This document shows, in pieces, positions 52,229 to 62,910 of a stretch of DNA of 64,000 bases. A program made the translations under genes and the position numbers. This DNA comes from Xiphydria camelus (taxonomy: Eukaryota > Arthropoda > Insecta > Hymenoptera > Xiphydriidae): assembly GCA_963678675.1 (NCBI GenBank), contig OY783193.1, positions 19,700,977 to 19,764,976 of the forward strand. Direction: 5' to 3'. Positions within the stretch are counted from its first letter, which is position 1; every line of letters starts with the position of its first letter. The notes under the pieces were generated by a model. The model saw nothing but the letters and a program-made list of their open reading frames with translations, did not search any database and was not told the origin of the DNA.

Positions 52229-54226
52229 CTAGCCTATATTGTATCCACCGAAGCTCACATTAAATTTATAAATTGAGGCAGCGCGAACAGTTCCGCCTTT
52301 GTTATTCGGCGTAGGAAGTTTGAAGATAATATCATCTTTTGGAATATAGGATTCGTCTTTTATTTGTGGAAATACAAATGTCTGATTTTCAGTTATCTTT
52401 AAAAAATTTATCAAACACTCACATTCAGTTATTTCAATGATTTGTCCTACAAAAAATTTTAATGTTTTCTTCGTAGCAAATCTGACAAGTACGAAATCAT
52501 GTACTTCGATACTATTGGGATCTTCAAATTCTTCATCGTCGAAATCAATTGGACTGTCATCTGATTCTTCACACATATTTTCAATGTCACTCTCCGATGT
52601 TTCTTCCTCAAATACTTGTCCGACATGTTTAATCGTTTTTTTTCTGTTTCTGCGGGTCCTTTTCTCTTCTTGAAGCTGCTTTCTTCTTTCTTTCTCGTTT
52701 TGTTCATTTTCTATTCGAGTCTTTTCTGGTGACGATGTCAGGATAGCAGAATACTTTTTCTTTCTTCCCTTAGTAGATTTTGGTCTGTTTGCTTTTGGAT
52801 AAGGCATTACTTGTTCAGGAGTTAATTTTATATCAGAAATTATTTTAATCTTTGGTTCATCTGTGGTTGACATCCTATCTATATTTGGTGATGGAACAGC
52901 GGTTGAACTTGTAGCCAATTCTTGGACATTAGGTTCAACATTAATATTCGATGACGATGAAGGAGCCTGTGGATCTTCGATATCGGTAACTTGAGAAGCC
53001 ATAAAATCCTCGTAGGAGAAAACATTTCGATTCATAGGATAACAGCCGGTTTTAAGAAAACCAGATATAATATTCTGTCTGCTGAAACCTTCATGAAACG
53101 CAGAAGCGCTTAAACTTGCGATATCGTAAATTGTAATTGCTTTTCCAGGATGATTAGACATCCAACTATTAAAAGCTGCTCGGCATCGAGCTTTAAAAGG
53201 CCCAAATACGGATACATCCAATGGTTGGAGACGATGTGTTGTGTGAGGTGGAAATGTTAGCAGGACTAATCCATTATCTCTACAATATATTATCAAATCA
53301 AGAGAAGCATGAGTGTCATGGTTGTCTAACAGAATCAAAGCTGGATTTTCCTTAGAGGCATGCATGCGTTTCTTTATGTGCTTCATAATTTCAAGAAACG
53401 CAGCATTTGTCATCCAACCACTAGGCGATGAAAGTCCTATACTTCCCTCTGGTGCCCCAGTTAGAAAAACTTCTTTGTAGCGGACTCTGGGAAATATATA
53501 GGCAGGTGGAATAACGTTTCCATCAGCAATTATTATGCCGCAGAATGTGACCTGCTCTCCTCTTTCAGCAGCAACTGCCTGTCCAACTTGTTTGCAGCCT
53601 TTATTTGTAATAATTTTTGGCATTTGTATAACAGTATTTATGCCACTTTCATCCACATTTACTATTCTGTCACTCGTAAATTTATATTTCTCAAAAACGT
53701 CCTGCAGGTTTTTAAAACATTTATCAATATTAGTTCTGTTGAAACTAATATTTCTGGCCAAGCTTGTATTCTCTGGTTTTCTGAGAGATAAATTATGATG
53801 TCGGCGCATGAATCCTTTCATCCATTCAATTCCTGCGATTTTTTGTGCAAGCCATGATTGTGGTATCGTTTTATTTAGTCTTGATGCATATTCATACGCA
53901 AATTTACGAAATTGAAAATATGTTAATCCATATTGCAACTTGGAAGAATGTATAACATATTTCTCCAAATCGACCTCTTCTTCATTTGTAAAAATTTGTT
54001 GGGTTGAGTATTTTGAGCTATATTTATTTACTCTAATATCTATATCAAGCAAATTTTGGTCCCTCAGTTTCTTTAATCTTTTGTGTAACATGGATTTCTT
54101 TAAACCATATCTTTGTGCTACTTCCCTAATAGAACCGCTGCTATTACTTATATCCCGAAGCGCCTGCACAATTGTTTCTTCGGGAATGTTTGCCCTGGCG
54201 GTTTTCTTAATATAATGCCTTACCAT
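52229..54226 (-). CDS. Pogo/Tigger-like DDE transposase, intact
   Basis: 665 residues without a break. Psq-type helix-turn-helix at about 17-58 (IREVAQRYGLKKSMLHKRLK); CENP-B-like second DNA-binding region at about 80-155 (GIEWMKGFMRRHHNLSLRKP). DDE_1 catalytic core: VDESG (D192), LLDNHDTH (D301), PLDVSVFGPFK (D337), i.e. a DD35D spacing. Then KTGCYPMNRNVF, the family C-terminal block, a basic nuclear-signal-like stretch (KSTKGRKKKY, RRKQLQEEKRTRRNRKK) and an acidic segment near residue 560. The last about 80 residues (VRFATKKTLKFFVGQIIEI) look like a small beta domain. An intact frame plus near-perfect TIRs suggest recent or current activity. Confidence 0.92.
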   Translation of the reverse strand: MVRHYIKKTARANIPEETIVQALRDISNSSGSIREVAQRYGLKKSMLHKRLKKLRDQNLLDIDIRVNKYSSKYSTQQIFTNEEEVDLEKYVIHSSKLQYGLTYFQFRKFAYEYASRLNKTIPQSWLAQKIAGIEWMKGFMRRHHNLSLRKPENTSLARNISFNRTNIDKCFKNLQDVFEKYKFTSDRIVNVDESGINTVIQMPKIITNKGCKQVGQAVAAERGEQVTFCGIIIADGNVIPPAYIFPRVRYKEVFLTGAPEGSIGLSSPSGWMTNAAFLEIMKHIKKRMHASKENPALILLDNHDTHASLDLIIYCRDNGLVLLTFPPHTTHRLQPLDVSVFGPFKARCRAAFNSWMSNHPGKAITIYDIASLSASAFHEGFSRQNIISGFLKTGCYPMNRNVFSYEDFMASQVTDIEDPQAPSSSSNINVEPNVQELATSSTAVPSPNIDRMSTTDEPKIKIISDIKLTPEQVMPYPKANRPKSTKGRKKKYSAILTSSPEKTRIENEQNEKERRKQLQEEKRTRRNRKKTIKHVGQVFEEETSESDIENMCEESDDSPIDFDDEEFEDPNSIEVHDFVLVRFATKKTLKFFVGQIIEITECECLINFLKITENQTFVFPQIKDESYIPKDDIIFKLPTPNNKGGTVRAASIYKFNVSFGGYNIG

Positions 54227-54261
54227 TATACTCTACAAACCAAAATTAAATACTTAATTAA

Positions 54262-54481
54262 CCCTTAAATGCACGATATTTTATTTACAGGACGCCAATG
54301 GACGCGCATTATTTGAGGTTAGAAAATCTATAACGCATGAATGGCGCTCACCGTATACAAATACATGTGAGCGGTTTATTGCCTTTTGCCTCCAATGCGT
54401 AATAAGCAACCAAATATTTGTGCAGTGAATTTAAAGTCAGAAAGTACCTGTTGCCAAACGGCAACACAATGCATTTAAGGG
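54262..54481. mobile_element. 220-bp TTAA-flanked MITE (piggyBac type)
   Basis: CCCTTAAATGCA at the left and TGCATTTAAGGG at the right, TTAA on both sides (54258-54261, 54482-54485). It sits 35 bp upstream of the pogo transposase start codon, in its presumed leader or promoter. Confidence 0.75.
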
Positions 54482-54960
54482 TTAAGACTATTACAACAGT
54501 TGGGGTACATGTGGCCAGTGTCCACATGTGCCCCGTAGGTACTTAGAGAACAAGATTGCTTATAAAAATGTTTAGGTTAAGTAGATATTATTTATTGTGT
54601 AACTCACCTGCAGCAGATATCATAAGTAAAAATAGCACAACAGTAGAGAATAATCTAAAGTAGCTGTAGATCGTTTGCCGCGTAGTTTCGTTAAGAAAGA
54701 AAGTTTACTTTTCAAAGGCGTCGTAGATTCACAATCATTGTCAAGGATAAACAGTTACCAAACGCACTATTGGTATCATCCACAGGTAAATCATTCTAAT
54801 GTCATCTAGTGATCATGAGGTAAACCTCCTAAAATGAATTTAACGCGGGTAATTTAAATTGTCCACTTGTGCCCCTGTCCACAACTGCCTCCCTCTCCCC
54901 TACCAATAGGGTGAGGATTAGGCGGAGCCATACAATTTTAGGCGTTTCCAATAGCCAGTA

Positions 54961-56050
54961 AAGCTAGGAATCCACTACACTCGACTCGACTCGACTCGAC
55001 ACGACACGACTCGATACGACACAGTGACAAAAATTTGCGCGCTGAATCCACTGGAATCGACGCGACACGACTTAACGCTACTCGACACGACGGTAGTCGT
55101 CATCTGTTCGCTCATCGGTCCATATCTCGACGTGCACGCAAACCGTGTCCACTAGGCTCGACTCGACTCGACGCGACAAAGGCAGGATAAGCATGGTCAA
55201 TCTGCCTTGGAATGAAATCTTTTCGTAAATAAGAGTCCTTTGAACATCTCGTTGAAAAAAAAATTTGACCAAAATTTCAGCTCCCCACCTCAAGCAGTTC
55301 CTGAGAAATTGTGAAAAATGTGATTTTTGATTTATTATTTTTCTCTCGGCCGCTATTGCAGATACTCTTACAAAAAAAAATGTGGTTGCAAAGTATGTCA
55401 AACCGTACTTGAAAAAATACTTGTTGACTTATCTCGCGCTATTCCCGATTTTTAAAAAATTCCTAAAATTTCAAAATTTCTTTTCTCGCGTATACGAAAA
55501 AACGTCACCGCCAAAAAATTTGAGAATGTGTATTTCATCAAAATACACCTCTTCAAATTTTTTCAGAATTTTTAAAAATACACTTTTTGAGAAAAAACGA
55601 AAAATCGCCTGTTCCGGCTTTTTTTTTGAGGTTTCATTTCTTTATATGGGATATTTTTATTTTCTCACAATATATCAAATGGAACATGGAACACCTCTGA
55701 AGGTTTCTATTATATTCTGCCGTAGTTTGTAGCGTGGTTAATAGATGGCGCCACGTGAATCGTATATATTATATACATTTCAGTAAGGCCACATATATTG
55801 TTCCTCTTTTCGCTTAAATAATATATCTAACCTTAATAAAAATGGTATCGATATAATCATGCTTCTGTAAAGAATTGGCGAAAATTACTTTTTCTTCGAT
55901 TCAGCTTTTTTTAATTAAATAAATATGAGTAACAATTAGGTTCCTTATATTCGCCCCTGCCATTTAGCGGTGTTTGATTGAAGCTTGTTCTCAATTGTTA
56001 GTTTTGTCTTCTTCCGACAGATGGCTGCATTGTACATACATTCTAACTTC
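54961..56050. repeat. Left long TIR of the ISL2EU-like element (inner part)
   Basis: About 1.1 kb, starting with CGACTCGACT simple repeats and ending near the transposase 3' end. Inverted counterpart in segments of 59700-63319. It preserves uninterrupted sites for insertions in the other arm. Confidence 0.75.
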
Positions 56051-56197
56051 TAGAGATAAAGTATAATGATGTTAATGATTGTAGCAATAAAAACAGCTAG
56101 TCAAACGGTTTTTTAATAAAAGTAATTATTTATATTTTCTGTGAAAAAGTAGTGAATAGTTTACAAAATCGAATATGGTAAATACATAACTGAGAGA

Positions 56198-58353
56198 CTA
56201 ATCTTCGTCACTATCCTCTTCGATGATTGATTCAACTTGCTCGACATCAAAAATCTTCGTTAGTATCTCTGCTGGTCTAATGATTGATGATAAATATCTG
56301 GCACATGACAAGTAGTAAATAACGGAAGCTAGATGTGAACAACAACCAATTGTTCTTAATCCATTAGGACAGTCACAATTGTGTACCGTAAAATTCCTGC
56401 ACGACCAATAGAATTCGGTTTGTACTCTATGTAGCACTTATATGACTTTCTATTTGCATGTCGTGACCTGACTTCGAACTTAACTATTATATATTTGGTT
56501 GCTCTATCACATAATTAACATTAATATTGCCATCATCGTCCATCATTTCTGCTAGATAGGATATTGTTTGAGAAAGTTGGTCAGAGCCGGTAAAAAAGAT
56601 CTTCAATTCCTGTTCTGTGATTTCTGGGAAATCCTCTAAATCAGCCGATTTTAACAACTTGAAGGTCTTTTTCCTCCTACTCCATTTTGCGTCCATCACT
56701 TCGATAGCTAACGTGTTTTCAACAGCTTTTCTAGAGTTTATCTGATGTACAATTTCTCGAAATAAACCTTTATTTGAATTCAATCGGCGACCAAAGAGAT
56801 TATTTATAAAGCAAGCTATTTTTATATACGACGTAATTCTTGGAATTAATTTGTTGTCGAGCTGATGATGGAGAAGTTTAAACTTCTTGCCAATGATTCC
56901 GTGAACAGCTTCTACAACCCATCGTAATTTTGTGACTAAACGTGACTCGTTAGATTCTTTAGTAGTTAGCTGGGGTCGTTTGCCTTTTAATGCCGGCATA
57001 AGGACATGAAATCCTTCACTTTTTGAAGACATCTATCACATCTCAGCCTCTGTCGACTATAAATACATCTCCTTTTTTTAAGATGCTACGTAAGCCATTA
57101 GGATCGGACATAACTATTTTCATAATTTTTGCGTCGTTCTGAATGGCATAATAAGGACCAGGCATATCGATAATCAAGCCATCAGTGGTGCAAACAGTAA
57201 ACGGCTTACACAAGGGTACATTCTTTTGACAAGAATAAGATTTTCTTTGGTAGGAATTGTTTTTGCTTTTCTCGTGACGAATATAAGTTCCATCACATAT
57301 TATGATTAACTTGTTTTCGAAATTATGTAATTCTTTAACGTAAGGAGATGTGTGATTTCTTATGAGTTCATCTCGAGAACAAGCATTAATCCCAAAATGT
57401 ACTGGTAATACATCCTCCTCGAATGACTTTATTATTGATTCGCAAAAATTGGATACTATTTGCTCGTGCTGAAGACCGAGAATAGAAGCAATTATTTGGT
57501 CAGAAGTACCAATCCTCATTTTAAATAAAAATACAACTAAAGCCTGTGTGACAGTCCGCCCACTTGAATCTCTCATTGATGTTAACATTTCTTGAAGTTG
57601 TATTACATTTTCCCATGAGAGGCCAGTAAATGCCTTGACCCGTTCATCTGACAATGTAAAATCGCCTATTTTATCGTGAAGACTTGAATCACATTTAACA
57701 GACTGATTTTCCAAAAGTATATGAACTTCCGATTTTTCTAATACACTTGTGTTTGAAAACACTCGAAGATTTTCAAGCTCTTCAGTATAAAACCGAGACT
57801 TGAATAAATGCTTTGGGCAACATCTATTTCCTTTCGGAATGAAAATACGTTTTGTAATAAAAGCTTGCATCTGAGCATCAAAAGGTACTATTACATATTT
57901 ACTTGAAGAGTAGCAAATACAGCACTTAGAATGTGATGACATAACTCGGTTGAAAGCCATTTCCACAATTTCTGGCGTAACTTTCGTAACACTAAAGTAA
58001 CTTGGATCTTGCATCAAGTCTTGCGATGATGACGGCGTTGACGATTGATTTGATTGTTGGGACAATTGTACACAGCTTGATTGTGAACAGCTTGGTTCAC
58101 CAGCGTCGGCATTTCCTTGGATATTTTGTTGAGGTCGATTCATTTTGCTTAAACATTTTGTTGTGAGTATGCGACACTTCAAACACAACACATCATCGAT
58201 TTTAATGGTTTTTCCAAGTATTTCATTGAATCTGTCAGCGTCTGATTTTATCGTGAACACTTTTTTTCGATCGGGCCCAAAGCGAATGTACATGTTGCAT
58301 CTAACGCACCTTTTATTAAATATGCTTCTTTTATTTGTTTCTTCGGTTGACAT
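56198..58353 (-). pseudogene. ISL2EU-like transposase (DDE_4 plus SWIM zinc finger), disabled
   Basis: 58353-57043: N-terminal zinc region (CVRCNMYIRF ... CLKCR), second Cys/His cluster (CCICYSSS ... RCCPKH), helix-turn-helix (QALVVFLFKMRIGTSDQI), then first Asp in LIIICDGTYI and second Asp in VFIVDRG. A TGA follows at once where Arg or Phe is expected in the conserved DRGxRD, then a one-base shift near 57030. 57032-56487: GFHVLMPALKGKRPQL and the catalytic Glu in TKLRWVVEAVHG. A further shift leads to 56437-56198 with the SWIM motif (CDCPNGLRTIGCCSH) and an acidic tail. Catalytic residues survive but the frame is broken three times. Confidence 0.8.
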
Positions 58354-59234
58354 ATTGGCTGAGACAAAAAGCTAAAAAAATAAAGGTTTATTGTTATAAA
58401 AATAGGTCTTCACTCCAGAGGACACATACAATAGAAGTAGAAATAATCGCAAACTTAAGAAGCGATATTTATTACATAATTAAAAAAATAGATTTAAGTT
58501 TTATTACTTAAAAATAGTATATTAAAATTAACACCAATAATACATTAGATTTAAAATTAACTACTAATAAAATCGTCTCACTGATACGAAGATTATTTTT
58601 ACCATGGCGGGATTCTCTGGGCCCACCAGTATTATAAAAAGATAATATAGAAAAAATATATATTAAAAAATTTTGTTTAATAGAATTACTTACAAGGTCT
58701 GTAGAATCAGAAGAAAATAAACTTCAGGTCAGGTTAAGATTTCAGCCAAAAAAATTCTTTTCATTTGAACTCCCAGTACTTTGCCGAAGAATAAAATCCA
58801 GACTGCGTAAATAAAAAGCTCAAACGGAAGCAGTAAAATCAAAGAATACGTTTCAATATAGCATTAAATTGAACAAAAAATATTAAATATACCTATTGAC
58901 AGCACTAAATTTTATATGTGTGCGTGCATATTCAATAAAATATACCTATTGACAGCACTAAATTTTATATGTGTGTGTGCATATTCAATAATAAAATCAT
59001 AAGTACAACGTTCAACTTAAAAACTATACAAGTATGCTATAAATAACAGTCTACTAGAAATCATCATCCTACCCTGACGCTACGTTTGAAACTTGAAAAA
59101 GGAGAATTTCTCTAAAGAAAATATCAGTACTTACCATCTCTTATCAGAATCAGAAGCAAACAAAATTCCTGTCATGCTAGGTTCAATAGTAATCACTTGC
59201 ATTCAACTGTTACTCTCTTTACTATCGGTATGTA
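58354..59234. other. AT-rich 5' region of the ISL2EU-like element
   Basis: Only a 53-bp tandem duplication (58891-58993, two copies beginning ACCTATTGACAGCACTAAAT) and a TGTGTGTG stretch stand out. Confidence 0.6.
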
Positions 59235-59550
59235 CCGTATGTCCGCGATCATTTGAACCATAGGAAAATTGCGAGTTTTGCATGAGTACCCCTTTGGGTC
59301 TCCTTGTCCAATAGAATCACCGGAGAAGCGTGAATGCGCATGCGTAGTCATCCGCGAGTGTGGCGTCGTCAGCAAGTTCAGATCGGTTATCGAAATAATC
59401 GATCTGAACTTGCTGACGACGCCACACTCGCGGATGACTACGCATGCGCATTCACGCTTCTCCGGTGATTCTATTGGACGAGGAGACCCAAAGGGGTGCT
59501 CATGCAAAACTCGCAATTTTCCTATGGTTCAAATGATCGCGGACATACGG
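59235..59550. mobile_element. 316-bp foldback, CCGTATGTC family
   Basis: CCGTATGTCCGCGATCATTT and complement at the ends with TA outside both. Arms almost identical over 150 bp, meeting at CGATTATTTCGATAACCG-like centre. Its interior differs completely from 24558/61434, so only termini and target are shared. Confidence 0.85.
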
Positions 59551-59821
59551 TACATATATAAAAGAATAAGCAGAACTCAGCTGAGGAAAAGTGAGGTTTT
59601 TATCGTTTCTTTCGATAGTTTGGGAATGAAACACGGAAAACCTCTGTATTCGTTGATACGATGTTATTTTGATTTTTATTATCATACTAACTGTTCCCGT
59701 GCAATTAAAATCACGCGGAACTATATACAATGCAGCCATCTGTCGAAATAAAAGAAAACTAACAATAATTGAGAACAAGCTTCAATCAAACACAGCTAGA
59801 TGGCAGGGCCGAATATAAGGT

Positions 59822-60806
59822 TGTGGCGATCTACTACCTCGACCGACCGCCAGGCGGCTACTACAGCGATCCGCCGGCTACCACGGCTCCCGCGCATCTC
59901 ACGCCCTATCTCTTCGACTTCTCGTTAGTACTCGGACACGACCAGATTTCTATATATCACCGAGGCTCACCGACACCAGTGGCGGGTAGGCGAGTGGCAT
60001 CGGCGACGCACACATCATTTAGCTCGCCGCCACATTGGTGACCCCGACGTGATGGACCAATCAGCAGCATTCAACGCCCACCGCCCTCCGGCAGGAACAC
60101 CCCTGAGCCGGTAAACACACACCACTGCAGAACTATCACATGCACACGGCGCTCCACACACACCACGGCACGCACCGACATATCACAGTGCCGCATCATC
60201 ATTGCTCCTACCTCACTCCTGGAATGAAGGACCTCTCTCACCACGGGACGCCTCATTTGGGACCAGAGCTCTCACACACACATGTACGGCTACGCTCGAC
60301 CCACGCAGGCAGCAGTCGCATCCTCTCACACATGCACGACTACGCTCGACCCACGCAGGCAGCAGTCGCACCATCTCATACATGCACGACTACGCTCGAC
60401 CCATGCAGGCAGCAGTTGCATCATCTCATACATGTACGGCCACGCTCGACCCACAGCAGGCAGCAGCCGCACCAGCATCATCACATACATGCATGGCCAT
60501 GCTAGATCCACGCAGGCAGCAGCCGCAGTATCATCACTTCGCCACCACTCATCATTCCGCCTGCATCCTGCAGCCGTCACTGGGGGGGAGTGCTGTGGCG
60601 ATCTACTACCTCGACCGATCGCCAGGCGGCTACTACAGCGATCCGCCGGCTACCACGGCTCCCGCGCACCTCACGCCCTATCTCTTCGACTTCTCGCTAG
60701 TACTCGGACACGACCAGATTTCTATATATCACCGAGGCTCACCGACACCAGTGGCGGGTAGGCGAGTGGCATCGGCGACGCACACATCATTTAGCTCGCC
60801 GCCACA
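59822..60806 (+). mobile_element. TRIM (miniature LTR retroelement), 985 bp, target duplication AGGT
   Basis: Two 213-bp LTRs (59822-60034 and 60594-60806) differ at about three positions, all transitions. They start TGTGGCGATC and end GCCGCCACA. TGGTGACCCCGACGTG at 60036 is a primer-binding-type site and CTGGGGGGGAGTG at 60580-60592 a purine tract. AGGT is duplicated at 59818-59821 and 60807-60810. The 559-bp interior has no gag or pol, so it depends on another element; terminus and 4-bp duplication suggest gypsy-type helpers. Confidence 0.9.
60272..60535 (+). repeat. 50-bp minisatellite inside the TRIM
   Basis: TACGCTCGACCCA and variants recur at 60291, 60341, 60391 and 60441, then a diverged fifth unit near 60498. 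Each unit contains CATGCACGACTACGCTCGAC and GCAGGCAGCAG. 50 is not a multiple of three, so the long open frames read through it are incidental. Confidence 0.9.
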
Positions 60807-60991
60807 AGGTACCTAATTGTTACTCATAATTATTTAATTAAAAAAAGCTGGATCGAAGAAAAAGTAATTTTCGTCAATTCTTTACAGAAGCATAATTATA
60901 TCGATACCATTTTTATTAAGGTTAGATACATTATTGAAGCGAAAAGAGGAACAATATATGTGGCCTTACTGAAATGTATATAATATATATA

Positions 60992-61309
60992 TGTAGCGGA
61001 GCAGTAGCGCCACCTCTCGTAGCCAGCGGACAGCGTGCCTGGACAAGGAGACGCTCGCACGTAGCGAGTCGAGGAGAGTCTTTCGCTCTCACTTGCCTGC
61101 AGTCCATCGTCCAGTGTAGACGCTCCGAAGTAACTCGAGTGGTCGAATGTATAGTGTGAAATAAAGAAATAATTTATCGGTACAACAACGTGTAACCGCG
61201 AACAATCCTTCCTTCGCGTTACATCGCTGATTTGTGGGATCCCGCGCAATCGAGTAGACGTTCCAGCCAATTGGCGTCTCTGTTTCCACGCGTGCGCGCA
61301 GGCTCCACA
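60992..61309 (+). mobile_element. Solo LTR, 318 bp, TATA target
   Basis: Starts TGTAGCGGAGC and ends GGCTCCACA, flanked by TATA on both sides. The other transposon arm (about 55760-55775) shows the uninterrupted site, which fixes the boundaries. It contains an AATAAA word (61161). The internal TTACA at 61219-61223 could be read as an earlier LTR end; the empty-site comparison favours the longer reading. Confidence 0.6.
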
Positions 61310-61433
61310 TATATGATTCACGTGGCGCCATCTATTATAACCACGCTACAAACTACGGAAGAATATAATAGAAACCTTCAGAGGTGTTCCATGTTCCATT
61401 TGATATACTGTGAGAAAATAAAAATATCCCATA

Positions 61434-61777
61434 CCCCCCGTATGTCTCAGTCTTTATTGGCCAGTTTGAAGTTACCTTGGGGGAGGCTTGGTCGGTACTT
61501 GAGTCATTTAATACCGGTAGAAGTCGAGTCGGTAGTTAGAGTTGGTGTCAATTCGGGAGATCGAAGCGTCTAACCTCGAAATTATGAATTTGTGAATAAT
61601 GGAAATTACTCACCATTATTCACAAATTCATAATTTCGAGGTTAGACGCTTCGATCTCCCGAATTGACACCAACTCTAACTACCGACTCGACTTCTACCG
61701 GTATTAAATGACTCAAGTACCGACTAAGCCTCCGCGAAGGTAACTTCAAACTGGCCAATATAGAGTGGGATATACGG
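61434..61777. mobile_element. 344-bp foldback, CCGTATGTC family, compact form
   Basis: Ends CCCCCCGTATGTCTC and complement (GGGATATACGG), TA outside both. The paired arm near 55647 has the empty site with a single TA, proving the target duplication. Interior nearly identical to 24558-24917. Confidence 0.9.
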
Positions 61778-62159
61778 TATAAAGAAGTGAAACCTCAAAA
61801 AAAGCCAAAAAGACGATTTTTTATTTTCTCTCAAAAAGTGTATTTTTAAAAATTCCGAAAAAATTTGAAGAGGTGTATTTTGATGAAATACACATTCTCA
61901 AATTTTTTGGCGGTGACGCGAGAAATTCTCATATACGCGAGAAAAAAAATGTTGAAAATTTTAGGAATTTTTTAAAAATCGGGAAAAGCGCGAGATAAGT
62001 CAACAAGTATTTTTTAAAGTACAGTTTGACTTACTTTGCAGCCACATTTTTTTGTAAGAGTATCTGCAATAGCGGCCGAGAGAAAAATAATAAATAAAAA
62101 AATTGGAAATTCATATATTAAAAATAAAGTACAGATGCCGCCTTCTGTAATCCAACCAA

Positions 62160-62164
62160 GAGAG

Positions 62165-62207
<43 letters not shown>
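62160..62207 (+). repeat. (GA)n microsatellite
   Basis: About 20 GA units. Confidence 0.9.
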
Positions 62208-62209
<2 letters not shown>

Positions 62210-62275
62210 ACGATATCTATCGGCTTGCACTTTTTCTTCACTGAAATAACATATAATATAAAACAGTTTTTATAG

Positions 62276-62587
62276 AAAAATTGTTAGATGTGAAACACCG
62301 AAATTCTTCTTTGTAGAAAGTATGCGATAGGAAGGATGGACCACGAGTCCGTCGAAAGAACACGTGCGCCAGAGCGCATTTGTATTTATGACTGTGATAC
62401 TATTAAACGGTACGAACCGTTGTGTCTAATTCAAAAAGCGCATTTAGTTTACTCTCTCTTAACTCTACCATCGGTACTGTTTAATAGTATCACAGTCATA
62501 AATACAAATGCGCAATGGCGCACGTGTTCCTTCCTATCGCATACTTTCTACAAAGAAGAATTTCGATGTTTCACATCTAACAATTTT
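62276..62587. mobile_element. About 310-bp palindromic element
   Basis: TTGTTAGATGTGAAAC at the left and GTTTCACATCTAACAA at the right, with CATTTGTATTTATGAC arms. The short DGATGTGAAACATC word also occurs near 12695 and 62975. Non-coding. Confidence 0.8.
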
Positions 62588-62781
62588 CCTATACAAACGG
62601 TATTTAAATGTTATTTTTAAACGTGCTAACCAATGATCAATCAATCCTCATGCTTTCATTAATGAGGGTAAATACTGCTTCGTACACCGATACAGTGAGC
62701 GTGTAGTAGTAAGTGGTAACGCTAGGGCTCGGTGAAAGGGGACCATCGAGTCGTGGCGGAGAGAGCCGATGCGTCCCGAGT

Positions 62782-62910
62782 TAGGCTAGGCGAACGTTGG
62801 GACGCAGTTCAGTGAGGAGACGTAGGGTGACCGTTGCCTCTATATCTATATATAGAATAGATATAGAATAGATATAGATATAGAGGCAATGTTCAACGTT
62901 CGCCTGGCCT
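62782..62910. mobile_element. 129-bp palindromic MITE, GGCGAACGTTG terminus
   Basis: TAGGCTAGGCGAACGTTG at the left and its near complement at the right around a (TATAGA)n-like centre. The terminus matches the larger element at 18549-20727, so it is a miniature derivative. Confidence 0.75.

Larger units (their letters stand above)
51821..54900 (-). mobile_element. Full-length pogo-like element, 3080 bp, TA target
   Basis: TIRs of 25 bp with one mismatch (GGGGAGCGGGAGGCAGTTG at the left), TA outside both ends (51819-51820, 54901-54902). Subterminal words like GGGGCACAAGTGGAC recur near both ends (about 52028, 52060, 54525, 54868) and are candidate transposase sites. It contains one uninterrupted transposase frame and a TTAA-flanked MITE upstream of it. 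Confidence 0.9.

Noticed and set aside
57043..58353. Intact stand-alone zinc-finger gene
   Set aside because: The frame ends within the conserved DRGxRD of a DDE_4 domain whose remainder continues downstream in other frames, so it is a truncated transposase.
59193..59751. Open frames of 107 and 160 codons
   Set aside because: They read across the 59235-59550 palindrome, giving the same peptide in both directions; no independent evidence of coding.
60140..60816. Open frames of 121-204 codons rich in His, Thr and Ser
   Set aside because: They run through the 50-bp minisatellite and LTR of the TRIM. A 50-bp unit changes frame every repeat, so the peptides are incidental.
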